Positions 6,645 through 12,914 of a DNA stretch of 12,914 nucleotides are shown piece by piece. The stretch comes from Chitinophagaceae bacterium. GTDB lineage: Bacteria; Bacteroidota; Bacteroidia; Chitinophagales; Chitinophagaceae. Where the stretch lies: NCBI GenBank assembly GCA_017853235.1, contig JAFMJX010000037.1, forward strand, positions 1 to 12,914, read 5' to 3'. How positions within the stretch are numbered: position 1 is the stretch's first letter; each line of letters starts with the position of its first letter. A model generated the notes under the pieces. It searched no databases. It was not told the DNA's origin and saw only the letters and a program-made list of their open reading frames with translations. A program made the translations under genes and the position numbers.

Positions 6645-6683
6645 ATGAAGAGGAATTTATCCATCAATCAATCATTAAAATAA
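6645..6683 (+). CDS. possible 12-codon upstream ORF (MKRNLSINQSLK)
   Basis: An ATG at 6645 opens a 12-codon reading frame ending in TAA at 6681-6683, 6 bases before the ATG of the secreted-protein gene. It begins about 5 bases after the -7-like box, so it could be translated from a leaderless start and affect the gene after it. Peptides this short arise readily by chance, and there is nothing in the sequence to prove translation. Confidence 0.15.
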   Translation: MKRNLSINQSLK

Positions 6684-6689
6684 ACCTTT

Positions 6690-7079
6690 ATGAAAAAATT
6701 ACTATTAATGGGCGTGGTATTACTAGGTGTTTTTATTTCAGTTCAAGCGCAAGACAGTCCTTTAAAAGAATATTTAGGTAAATATACTTTTGCTGAAGGA
6801 AGCCCAGTTGCAGAGGTGACTTTAACTGCAGAAGATGCAAATTTAATTATTAATTCAGCCATGGGTTCGGTGCCTTTGGAGAAAAAAGGGGTAGACACTT
6901 TTTATTTGGCAGCTTATGATGCTTTAGTAGTTTTCAAAAGAGATGCCAATAAAGCTGTTGAATCTTTAAGCATCAATGTGCAAGGAATGGATTTGATTGG
7001 CAAAAAAGTGGCTTCCGAAGCGATTGCAATAAAGGAAGAAGATTTTTACTCCCAAATTTGGGCGGATAAAAATGATTAA
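6690..7079 (+). CDS. small secreted protein with a DUF3471-like domain
   Basis: I do not recognise a named family with certainty. The 129 residues begin with a clear Sec signal peptide (KK, hydrophobic core LLLMGVVLLGVFIS, likely cleavage after VQA at about residue 20). The mature part resembles the beta-rich DUF3471-type domain often found at the C-terminus of Bacteroidota beta-lactamase-like serine hydrolases: an opening YLGKYTF, then a V-T-L strand, a strand LIINSAMGSVPLEKKG, a FYLAAYDALVVFKRD strand pair and a closing strand before IGKKVA. It stands alone, without a hydrolase domain, so it would be a free periplasmic or outer-membrane-associated domain of unknown role. It is divergent from rlmN and convergent with hisS, with 15 bases between stop codons. 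The start is supported by the signal peptide, not by a ribosome binding site. Confidence 0.75.
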   Translation: MKKLLLMGVVLLGVFISVQAQDSPLKEYLGKYTFAEGSPVAEVTLTAEDANLIINSAMGSVPLEKKGVDTFYLAAYDALVVFKRDANKAVESLSINVQGMDLIGKKVASEAIAIKEEDFYSQIWADKND

Positions 7080-7094
7080 AAATTTTTGTTTCAA

Positions 7095-8462
7095 TTAAAA
7101 ATGATAGGCTAACAAACCATTAAAATCAATAGTGCTTTGCTGCCCATTGATTAAGTTTTTCACAGTACATTTTTGCTGAGACAATTCATCGGATCCGATG
7201 ATCACAATATGGGGAATATTTTTTTTCTCCGCGTATTTAAATTGCTTGTCAAATTTGCTCTTTTCAGGGTACATTTCACAAGCAATTTTTTTATTTCTTA
7301 AAGCCATCATGAGTTGAAATGCTTGCACAGCTTCAGCTTCTCCTAAATTAAAAAATAAAACTTGTGTGGATTGCTGCACCGATTCGGGAAATAATTTTTT
7401 ATCTTCTAACACATCATAAATACGGTCTACTCCAAAACTAATTCCCACTCCAGGAATATTGGGAACACCAAATAAACTAGTCAAGTCATTGTATCTTCCA
7501 CCTCCTCCAATGCTTCCCATATCTGCCTCTAATGCTTTTACTTCAAATATCATTCCGGTATAGTAATTTAAACCTCTTGCTAAAGTAAAATCAGCAACCA
7601 AATACTGGTTCATTCCCGTGCTTTGGTGATATTGTAACACATATTTTAATTCTTCCACCCCTTTTTGTCCTTGTTCATTGTCTCCAAGAAGAACAGCTAA
7701 TTGGGACAATTTTTCATCATTGTTTCCTGATAAGTTTAAATATTTTTCAATAATAGCTTGTTGGGTTTCAGTAAATCCTTTTTGACTTAATTCGGTTTGC
7801 ACTTTTTCCCAACCAATTTTATCAAGCTTATCAATGGCTATAGTGAGGTCAATTAATTTTTCTTCTCCACCACAAACTTGAGCTAATGCTAATAGTATTT
7901 TTCGATTATTAATTTTTATTTCAATGGGCAATTGTAGTTGTTGAAATGCGGTGACATAAATGGCTACTAAATCTACTTCGTTTAATAAACTTTCACTTCC
8001 TACAATATCTGCATCACATTGATAAAACTCGCGGTATCTTCCTTTTTGTGGACGGTCGGCTCTCCATACAGGTTGGATTTGATATCGTTTAAAAGGGAAC
8101 GTTAAGGATCCGTGATGCATAGCTACATATCTTGCAAAAGGGATGGTCAAATCATATCTCAAGGCACGTTCTGTTATGTGTGTGCTGCTTTTGCCGTTTA
8201 AAATTTTGTCAAAACCTAAAGTAGTTTGTTCCTTTTTTTCAGGGTTGTCTAAACCGTTATTTAAAATTTTAAAAATGAGTTTATCTCCTTCCTCTCCATA
8301 TTTTCCCATCAAGGTTTCCAAGTTTTCCATGGCGGGAGTTTCCAAGGGCTGAAAGCCAAAGTTCTCAAACACCGAACGTATGGTTTGAAAAATATACTGT
8401 CTTTTTTGAACAGTGGCAGCGTTAAAGTCCCTCGTTCCTTGGGGCAAAGATGGTTTGCTCAT
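7095..8462 (-). CDS. hisS: histidyl-tRNA synthetase
   Basis: HisRS is a class II aminoacyl-tRNA synthetase that charges tRNA-His. The 455 residues contain motif 1 near LETPAMENLETLMGKYGEEGDKLIF, the ATP-site segment ERALRYDLTIPFARYVA (98-114), motif 2 FKRYQIQPVWRADRPQKGRYREFYQCDADIVG (124-154), the two histidine-specific motifs RGLNYYTG (296-303, with the catalytic Arg R296) and GGGGRYNDL (319-327), and motif 3 PGVGISFGVDRI (337-348). A C-terminal anticodon-binding domain follows from about 365 (VLFFNLGEAEAV, ending near VKNLINGQQSTIDF). The length is slightly above the 420-430 typical of the shorter bacterial type, as is usual for the Bacteroidota form. The start at 8462 gives the conserved PQGTRDF at residues 7-13. 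It is a single-gene unit, divergent from the small membrane protein gene. Confidence 0.97.
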   Translation of the reverse strand: MSKPSLPQGTRDFNAATVQKRQYIFQTIRSVFENFGFQPLETPAMENLETLMGKYGEEGDKLIFKILNNGLDNPEKKEQTTLGFDKILNGKSSTHITERALRYDLTIPFARYVAMHHGSLTFPFKRYQIQPVWRADRPQKGRYREFYQCDADIVGSESLLNEVDLVAIYVTAFQQLQLPIEIKINNRKILLALAQVCGGEEKLIDLTIAIDKLDKIGWEKVQTELSQKGFTETQQAIIEKYLNLSGNNDEKLSQLAVLLGDNEQGQKGVEELKYVLQYHQSTGMNQYLVADFTLARGLNYYTGMIFEVKALEADMGSIGGGGRYNDLTSLFGVPNIPGVGISFGVDRIYDVLEDKKLFPESVQQSTQVLFFNLGEAEAVQAFQLMMALRNKKIACEMYPEKSKFDKQFKYAEKKNIPHIVIIGSDELSQQKCTVKNLINGQQSTIDFNGLLAYHF

Positions 8463-8479
8463 GCATACTAATTTGGGAG

Positions 8480-8487
8480 TAAAGATA
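8480..8487 (-). promoter_or_regulatory. candidate -7 box of hisS
   Basis: The minus strand reads TATCTTTA, one mismatch from TAnnTTTG, ending 17 bases before the hisS ATG, much like the spacing at ffh. No -33 TTG is apparent, so support is modest. Confidence 0.35.
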
Positions 8488-8544
8488 AATTTTTAAATTC
8501 ATCCTCTATTAATTGTTTAAATTGCTTTTTTAAATTGGCTCATT

Positions 8545-8784
8545 ATGGAAGAAAATAATCAACTCAGGGATAGGTCTGAAAGGTCCTATCGTATTTTTAG
8601 AAGTATTTATGATTTTAGTATGGCAGCGCTTATTTTGGGCTCCGGTATACTCATGTTATTTGCCAAATATTTCAAGTTAGATCAAGTGCTAAATGTAGAT
8701 GCAGAATTCAGAGCAATCTTTGGTACTTTATGTATGGTTTATGGTACTTTTCGTTTGTATCGAGGCTTTAAGAAGGACTATTAA
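8545..8784 (+). CDS. small two-helix inner-membrane protein of unknown function
   Basis: I do not recognise a characterised family. The 79 residues have a charged cytoplasmic-looking N-terminus (EENNQLRDRSERSYR), a first membrane helix (about 26-46, FSMAALILGSGILMLFAKYF), a short polar loop (KLDQVLNVDAEF) and a second helix (about 58-72, AIFGTLCMVYGTFRLY), ending in basic RGFKKDY. Positive charges at both ends suggest both termini face the cytoplasm. It lies 32 bases upstream of the PstS-like lipoprotein gene on the same strand, so the two are probably co-transcribed. From memory, similar small proteins occur next to PstS-like and TPR genes in other Bacteroidota, sometimes beside ExbB/ExbD/TonB genes, but no such genes are in this window. 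Confidence 0.75.
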   Translation: MEENNQLRDRSERSYRIFRSIYDFSMAALILGSGILMLFAKYFKLDQVLNVDAEFRAIFGTLCMVYGTFRLYRGFKKDY

Positions 8785-8816
8785 ATTTCTCACATTTTTA
8801 TAAAGAATAACACCTT

Positions 8817-9719
8817 ATGCGTTTTGCAAAATTAATCTTTAGTGCTTCTATCATCCTTATGGGATGCGGTTCTCAAAACACAAAAGCACCTATGGATACC
8901 ACCAATGAAGGAACTATTCGCATATCGGTGGAAGAAAGTTTTAAGCCTATTATAGAACAACAATTGAAAGTGTTTCATGCCAGTTTTCCTAAAGCACAAA
9001 TCATTGCTTCTTATAAATCTGAAATAGAATGTTTTAAAGATTTTGCTTCAGATAGTACCCGAATGATTATCACTACTAGAGGTTTGCGACATGAAGAGGA
9101 AGAAGTCATGAAATCCCATTTGGGTTTTACACCTACTTATGGAATTCTTGCCTATAATGCTGTGGCTGTTGTAATTGCTAAAAATGCCCGAGATTCCGTG
9201 TTTAGCATGCAGGATTTAAGCCATATTTTAACTGGTAAAAATCCCAAGGAAGCAGTTATGGATGGAAATAATCTCACTGGTATTATTCGTTTTTTGAAGG
9301 ATAGTTTGGTAAAGCAAAATGCATTGGGTAAAAATGTTCAAGCTGCCAAAGGGAGTGAGGAAGTGATAAAATATATACAAAATAATCCTAATGCGATTGG
9401 ATTTGTAGGTATGAATTGGGTGGGGGATACCTATGATCCAAAGCAAGTTGCCTATCAAAATCAAATCAAAATGGGGTTAGTGGAATGTACACTTTGTATT
9501 GAAAAGGGTTATTTTTCCAAACCCTCTCAGTCCACAATTAGTCAGGGACAATATTCACTTTCCTTACCTATCTATTACAATTTAAAGGAAAATGCACCTG
9601 GTTTAGGCTCCGGTTTTCTTAATTTTTTAAGCGAAGAAAGAGGGCAACTCATTTTTAGGAGGGCATTTTTGGTTCCCGCCAAAATGAGCTTTAAAAATAG
9701 GAAGGGGATGATGTCCTAA
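8817..9719 (+). CDS. PstS-like periplasmic substrate-binding lipoprotein
   Basis: The protein resembles the phosphate-binding PstS family (type 2 periplasmic binding fold). Residues 1-17 form a lipoprotein signal with lipobox L14-M-G-C17, so the mature protein should be lipid-anchored; the residues after C17 (GSQNTK) lack the acidic cluster linked to surface export in this phylum, so a periplasmic location is likelier. Family hallmarks are GTIRISVEESFKPI (32-45), MIITTRGL (83-90), YNAVAVVIAKN (113-123), the LTGKNP hinge region (138-143) and AKGSEEVIKYIQNNPNAIGFVGMNW (177-201). The phosphate-gripping SGT-type motif of true PstS is replaced by DGNNLTG at 149-155, and no pstC, pstA, pstB or phoU is nearby, so the ligand may not be phosphate. 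It sits between a small membrane protein and a large periplasmic TPR protein. Confidence 0.85.
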   Translation: MRFAKLIFSASIILMGCGSQNTKAPMDTTNEGTIRISVEESFKPIIEQQLKVFHASFPKAQIIASYKSEIECFKDFASDSTRMIITTRGLRHEEEEVMKSHLGFTPTYGILAYNAVAVVIAKNARDSVFSMQDLSHILTGKNPKEAVMDGNNLTGIIRFLKDSLVKQNALGKNVQAAKGSEEVIKYIQNNPNAIGFVGMNWVGDTYDPKQVAYQNQIKMGLVECTLCIEKGYFSKPSQSTISQGQYSLSLPIYYNLKENAPGLGSGFLNFLSEERGQLIFRRAFLVPAKMSFKNRKGMMS

Positions 9720-9761
9720 CCACTTATCAAAAACTAACATTTTTTAGTACTCTAAGCTCTA

Positions 9762-9783
9762 TTTTAGAAGCATTCTTCTAAAA
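9762..9783 (+). other. hairpin in the PstS-like/TPR intergenic region
   Basis: TTTTAGAAG (9762-9770) pairs perfectly with CTTCTAAAA (9775-9783) around a CATT loop. No T-run follows directly, so it is not a standard intrinsic terminator. Its right arm lies within the first copy of the 23-bp tandem repeat described separately. Confidence 0.5.
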
Positions 9784-9816
9784 AATTTAATACCATTCTT
9801 CCAAAAAAATTAATAT
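9771..9816 (+). repeat. two adjacent imperfect 23-bp direct repeats
   Basis: Copy one (9771-9793) and copy two (9794-9816) abut exactly and agree at 20 of 23 positions. Both begin CATTCTTC, then an A-run, then TTAATA. They lie upstream of the TPR gene and downstream of the PstS-like gene. No third copy is seen on either side. Confidence 0.7.
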
Positions 9817-9886
9817 TTTTAACCTTCTCAAATCATAGACAAAATGATTGAGTTTGATTTTTAACATTCAAAGAAAAAAGAACGTG

Positions 9887-11662
9887 ATGAAAAAATTGGT
9901 TGTGTCATTTGTGTTGTTAGCATTTGCATGGGTTGGAGCAATCGCACAAGCTCCTGTATCTCCTTATGCTGAAGGGGTGAAATTGTTGAATTATGAAAAA
10001 AATAAATCAGCGCTTGCTTTTTTTAAAGATGCCTTAAGTAAAAACCCAAAGGATGGAGAAGCTAATTTTTGGCATGGAGAAGCTTTATTAGCACAGGATG
10101 GTGCTGGAATGCCTAGCCCTGCGGTTATTAAAAAAGCAAAAGAATTTTACCAACAAGCTTTACAAACTATGGGTAGTGATGCTTGGTTGTTAGTAGGTAT
10201 GGGACATGTTCAATTACTAGAGGGTGGAGACTTCAACGCTATCAAACAAAATTTTGAACTAGCTATTACTTCTACCATGATTGCAAAAGGAAAAGCAAAA
10301 GGAAAAGTAAATCCAGATATCATTAATGCTATTGGGTATGTTTTTGCTGAAACACCTATTGTTGTTGTGGATCACCGCTATGCTGTAGATAAAATTAAAG
10401 AAACCATTTCTTCCTATGATGGCATTGCACCGTTACCAGCTAACTTATATATCAATTTAGGCATTAACTACTTAAAAGTAGGAGGTGAATTTGGTGGGGA
10501 TGCAGTGACTGCATTCCAAGAAGCCATCAATCGCGATCCTAAAAATGCCTATGGTTATTATCGTATTGGTAGAGTGTATCAAACTCAAAACAACAGAGAG
10601 TCGTTTGATGAATACTATAATAAAGCAATCGCAGCCGATCCTACATTTCCTCCTGTTTACTATGCATTGTATAATTTTTATGCAGATTTAAATACGGAAA
10701 CTGCAAAAACAAATTTGGATTTGTTTTTAAAAAATGCAGACAAGGATCCTTCTTTAGATATTTTCAATGCGGACTATTTGTTCCGTGCAGGGCAATATGA
10801 TGCATCTTTGGAAAAATCAAAAGCTTTAGAAGCTTCTATTGGCGTTGCCGCTTTACCTAGATTAGGCGTTTTATTGGCTTACAACTACGAACGTAAAGGG
10901 GATTCTACATTGGCAAAAAACTATATTGAACAATTTATAAATACCAGCCCTTCAGATAAAATTTTATCATCTGACTATGAATTAGCTGTTAAAGTGATTT
11001 CAAAATTTAGTGGTAATCAAGCTGCTTTAGGAGCTATTTTAGAAAAAGCGATAGCTGCGGATACTTCAAGAACAAATAAGTTGAAATACTATAAATTAGG
11101 ATATGAAATGTTAGAAAAAGCTAATATGTATTCTGATGAATTAAAATGGTATGCAAATTATTCAGCCCTAAGAGGGGTTAAAGATGAAATTTACTACTAC
11201 AAAACAGGAAGTATTGCATTAAATGCCAAAGATGCTGTTACTGCAACTGCTGTAGCAAAGGATTATATGACTGCTTTTCCTGAAAAACCAAATGGGTACT
11301 CTTTTTATGTGAAAGCAGCTAGATTGGTGGATACAGCCAATAGTACCGGTGTTTTATTTGAAGCAGTGAATGTGCAAAATCAGTATTTGTTGAAAGATGT
11401 TGCTAAAAACAAGCAGGTGTTGATCAACAATTACTACACTATGATTGGCTACTATAATGAAACTAAGGCTTATGAAAATGCAGTTGCTATGTGTGATAAA
11501 GTATTAGAATTAGTCCCTAATGACCCTACTACCTTGGGCGCCAAAGCGCAATTCACTAAAAACATTGAAATTTTGAAGAAAATGCAAAATGGTAAAGGGG
11601 GAGCTCCTGCTCCTGGAGCGCCAAAAGCAGCTTCGGATACCACTCAGATTAAAAAAGGCTAA
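9887..11662 (+). CDS. large periplasmic tetratricopeptide-repeat protein
   Basis: TPR proteins are helical scaffolds for protein complexes; the specific partner is unknown. The frame is open from a TTG at 9848, but the ATG at 9887 is the better start because it places a textbook Sec signal peptide first (MKKLVVSFVLLAFAWVGAIA, cleavage before QAP), giving 591 residues. TPR-like units are clearest at about 27-62 (YAEGVKLLNYEKNKSALAFF to NPKDGEANFWHGEALL), 186-219, 220-255 (AYGYYRIGRVYQTQNNRESFDEYY to AADPTFPPVYY) and near the C-terminus (YYNETKAYENAVAMCDKVLELVPNDP). The middle is alpha-helical but divergent. A short perfect repeat AKGKAKGK occurs at 133-140, and the Gly/Ala/Pro-rich end looks flexible. 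It is co-directional with the PstS-like gene 167 bases upstream and is followed by a strong terminator, so it ends this transcription unit. Confidence 0.9.
   Translation: MKKLVVSFVLLAFAWVGAIAQAPVSPYAEGVKLLNYEKNKSALAFFKDALSKNPKDGEANFWHGEALLAQDGAGMPSPAVIKKAKEFYQQALQTMGSDAWLLVGMGHVQLLEGGDFNAIKQNFELAITSTMIAKGKAKGKVNPDIINAIGYVFAETPIVVVDHRYAVDKIKETISSYDGIAPLPANLYINLGINYLKVGGEFGGDAVTAFQEAINRDPKNAYGYYRIGRVYQTQNNRESFDEYYNKAIAADPTFPPVYYALYNFYADLNTETAKTNLDLFLKNADKDPSLDIFNADYLFRAGQYDASLEKSKALEASIGVAALPRLGVLLAYNYERKGDSTLAKNYIEQFINTSPSDKILSSDYELAVKVISKFSGNQAALGAILEKAIAADTSRTNKLKYYKLGYEMLEKANMYSDELKWYANYSALRGVKDEIYYYKTGSIALNAKDAVTATAVAKDYMTAFPEKPNGYSFYVKAARLVDTANSTGVLFEAVNVQNQYLLKDVAKNKQVLINNYYTMIGYYNETKAYENAVAMCDKVLELVPNDPTTLGAKAQFTKNIEILKKMQNGKGGAPAPGAPKAASDTTQIKKG
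10283..10306 (+). repeat. 12-bp tandem duplication inside the TPR gene
   Basis: The 12-base unit GCAAAAGGAAAA occurs twice without gap or mismatch and in frame, encoding AKGK twice (residues 133-140). The identical codons suggest a recent slippage duplication that adds a basic loop between helices. Confidence 0.75.
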
Positions 11663-11710
11663 AAATCGAATTTTTGGCACATTTCACTGTGTAAAAAATA
11701 ATTGAAAATT

Positions 11711-11734
11711 ACTCCCCATTTATGGGGAGTTTTT
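11711..11734 (+). terminator. intrinsic terminator after the TPR gene
   Basis: ACTCCCCA (11711-11718) and TGGGGAGT (11723-11730) form a perfect 8-bp GC-rich stem with a TTTA loop, followed by a run of five T (11730-11734). It lies 48 bases after the TPR stop codon and immediately before the nuo promoter, cleanly separating the two units. Confidence 0.85.
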
Positions 11735-11756
11735 CGTTTAATGGCAATCCTTTGCG

Positions 11757-11764
11757 TATTTTTG
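11757..11764 (+). promoter_or_regulatory. -7 promoter box of the nuo operon
   Basis: TATTTTTG is an exact TAnnTTTG match, ending 19 bases before the nuoA ATG. The position expected for the -33 element holds TTCG (11733-11736), which overlaps the end of the preceding terminator T-run. A short leader of about 13 bases is implied. Confidence 0.5.
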
Positions 11765-11783
11765 CAAATCCAAAAAACAGTGT

Positions 11784-12185
11784 ATGATTTTACTTCAGTA
11801 CTTGATGTCAGCTAATGAGTTAAATAGCGCCACCAATTACTTGCCCATCGCTTTACAATTGTTATTTGCAGGAGGTTTCGTTGCTATCATGTTTCTTCTT
11901 TCCAATTTTTTAGGACCTAAGCGTAAGACCTCCGATAAACTTGAAAATTTTGCTAGTGGAATTGAAACACATGGTGATGCCAGATCACCCATGGCTGTCA
12001 AATATTTTCTAGTTGCCATTTTATTTGTTTTGTTTGATGTGGAAGTGATTTTCTTTTATCCCTATGCAGTGAACTTTAAAAGTTTAGGCTGGTCGGGATT
12101 TTTTGAAGTAGTGTTATTTGTTGTTTTTTTCTTGGTGGGTTTTATTTATATCCTTAAAAAAGGAGCCCTTAAATGGGAAGATTAA
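11784..12185 (+). CDS. nuoA: NADH-quinone oxidoreductase subunit A
   Basis: NuoA is a small membrane subunit of respiratory complex I, next to the quinone channel and the junction with the peripheral arm. The 133 residues show three membrane helices (about 19-42, 73-95 and 104-125). The family signature is the segment KYFLVAILFVLFDVEVIFFYPYA with acidic residues D85 and E87 inside helix 2, and the upstream loop Y/F-E-SG-like (LENFASGIETHGDAR), followed by the short C-terminal ALKWED. The ATG at 11784 lies 19 bases after a -7 box; an in-frame ATG at 11805 (MSANELN) is an alternative start that would leave all helices intact. nuoB follows after 26 bases. The gene opens the complex I operon, the normal first position. 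Confidence 0.96.
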   Translation: MILLQYLMSANELNSATNYLPIALQLLFAGGFVAIMFLLSNFLGPKRKTSDKLENFASGIETHGDARSPMAVKYFLVAILFVLFDVEVIFFYPYAVNFKSLGWSGFFEVVLFVVFFLVGFIYILKKGALKWED

Positions 12186-12211
12186 TTATATCATAAACTT
12201 AATGCATCATT

Positions 12212-12799
12212 ATGCGTCCAGTCCGATTTAACATACATCCTAAAGAAGCAGATATAGCCGAAGCTATTTCAATGGGAAAAGCACCCGATGGTGTTTCAGG
12301 TGATGGATTTTTTGCAACTCAGTTAAGTTCTGTAGTGGGCTTAGCTAGAAAAAATTCCTTATGGCCTCTTCCTTTTGCAACTTCTTGTTGTGGAATTGAA
12401 TTTATGGCCACCATGGCATCACACTATGATCTGTCAAGATTTGGTTCGGAGCGTGTAGGGTTTTCACCACGCCAATGTGATTTGTTAATGGTGATGGGCA
12501 CCATTGCAAAAAAAATGGCACCTGTTTTAAGACAAGTATATCTTCAAATGGCCGAACCTCGTTGGGTAATAGCAGTGGGGGCATGTGCTTCAAGTGGCGG
12601 AATATTTGATACGTATAGTGTGTTGCAAGGAATTGATCAAGTGATACCTGTAGATGTTTATGTGCCAGGATGCCCCCCTCGTCCAGAAGCCATTATTGAT
12701 GGATTTATGAAAGTGCAGGATTTAGTGGGACAAGAAAGCATACGCCGTCGCAATAGTGATCAATACCGCGATTTATTAAATAGCTACGGAATTCAATAA
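12212..12799 (+). CDS. nuoB: NADH-quinone oxidoreductase subunit B (N2 cluster)
   Basis: NuoB carries the terminal 4Fe-4S cluster N2, which passes electrons to quinone at the base of the peripheral arm of complex I. The four cluster ligands are C59 and C60 (TSCCGIEFM), C125 (VGACASSGG) and C154 (VPGCPPRPEA); their spacing of 65 and 29 residues equals that in the E. coli protein. Other family features are PRQCDLLMVMGT (86-97) and the GIDQVIPVDVYVPGCPPRP block. The 195 residues are normal, with a non-conserved N-terminal segment of about 40. It lies 26 bases after nuoA and 11 bases before the nuoC start, consistent with one operon. Its ATG lacks a Shine-Dalgarno sequence. Confidence 0.97.
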   Translation: MRPVRFNIHPKEADIAEAISMGKAPDGVSGDGFFATQLSSVVGLARKNSLWPLPFATSCCGIEFMATMASHYDLSRFGSERVGFSPRQCDLLMVMGTIAKKMAPVLRQVYLQMAEPRWVIAVGACASSGGIFDTYSVLQGIDQVIPVDVYVPGCPPRPEAIIDGFMKVQDLVGQESIRRRNSDQYRDLLNSYGIQ

Positions 12800-12810
12800 T
12801 AAAATTTTAA

Positions 12811-12914
12811 ATGATTGAATCAACAATGGCTTTAACAAACGAATATATTCAACAGCAATTAATTGACAAATTTGCAGATCAAGTGTTTGGTTTTTCAACT
12901 GATTCTGGAATTTT
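12811..12914 (+). CDS. nuoC: start of NADH-quinone oxidoreductase subunit C (partial)
   Basis: The frame opens at 12811 with MIEST and has a second in-frame ATG at 12826 (MALTNEYIQQQLIDKF); either could be the start. It stays open to the window edge, covering about 34 codons. The visible part, a helix-like LIDKFADQVFGFSTDSGI, fits the N-terminus of NuoC, but the conserved 30 kDa-subunit motifs lie beyond the window, so the call rests mainly on position directly after nuoB. Whether it is fused to nuoD cannot be seen. Confidence 0.75.
   Translation, partial: MIESTMALTNEYIQQQLIDKFADQVFGFSTDSGI

Noticed and set aside
7078..7087. AAAAATTTTT between the convergent secreted-protein gene and hisS as a bidirectional terminator
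   Set aside because: There is no stem with a loop, only A- and T-runs; no standard terminator is present in this short spacer.
9228..9464. Minus-strand open frame of 78 codons inside the PstS-like gene
   Set aside because: Ile/His-rich translation with no family resemblance, fully inside a supported gene on the other strand.
11579..11625. GC-richer self-complementary stretch near the end of the TPR gene (GGAGC/GCTCC)
   Set aside because: It encodes the Gly/Ala/Pro tail in frame; the true terminator lies downstream at 11711-11734.
1..12914. CRISPR array, tRNA or rRNA gene, insertion sequence or phage remnants
   Set aside because: No regularly spaced repeats, cloverleaf-like segments, transposase-like frames or flanking inverted repeats were seen on either strand.

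Overview
The window is AT-rich and reads as ordinary chromosomal DNA from a member of the phylum Bacteroidota, probably near the Chitinophagaceae (the family is an inference from protein flavour only). Three observations support this. No gene start has a convincing Shine-Dalgarno sequence; the leaders are A-rich instead. Several genes are preceded by the Bacteroidota -7 promoter box TAnnTTTG, most often as TATCTTTG. The S16 protein carries a long acidic Ala/Glu/Pro tail, and the TPR and lipoprotein genes look typical of the phylum.

Layout. 1-293: the first codons of a leftward gene and a non-coding divergent region. 294-2813 (+): translation and protein-targeting genes: ffh (SRP GTPase), rpsP (ribosomal protein S16) and rimM (16S rRNA maturation), with a strong terminator-like hairpin between rpsP and rimM. 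2961-3596 (+): a 1-Cys peroxiredoxin of the Prx6 type, with a perfect palindrome in its promoter. 3607-6499 (-): a compact three-gene RNA-modification operon read as rlmN, an RsuA/RluB-type pseudouridine synthase, then an RluA-type pseudouridine synthase. 6690-7079 (+): a small secreted protein resembling the DUF3471 fold. 7095-8462 (-): hisS. 8545-11662 (+): a small two-helix membrane protein, a PstS-like lipoprotein and a large periplasmic TPR protein. 11784-12914 (+): the start of the respiratory complex I operon, nuoA, nuoB and the beginning of nuoC, after a clear terminator.

How the genes work together. The left half concerns ribosome assembly, rRNA modification and co-translational targeting (S16, RimM, RlmN, two pseudouridine synthases, Ffh, HisRS). 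The right half concerns the cell envelope and respiration. The membrane protein, PstS-like and TPR genes are co-directional and probably act in the envelope; the PstS-like protein has lost the usual phosphate-binding signature and has no pstCAB neighbours here.

I see no mobile element, CRISPR array, tRNA or rRNA gene, nor a cryptic novel system. The most interesting items are regulatory: the hairpin before rimM, the palindrome upstream of the peroxiredoxin, and a 23-bp tandem repeat with a competing hairpin upstream of the TPR gene.
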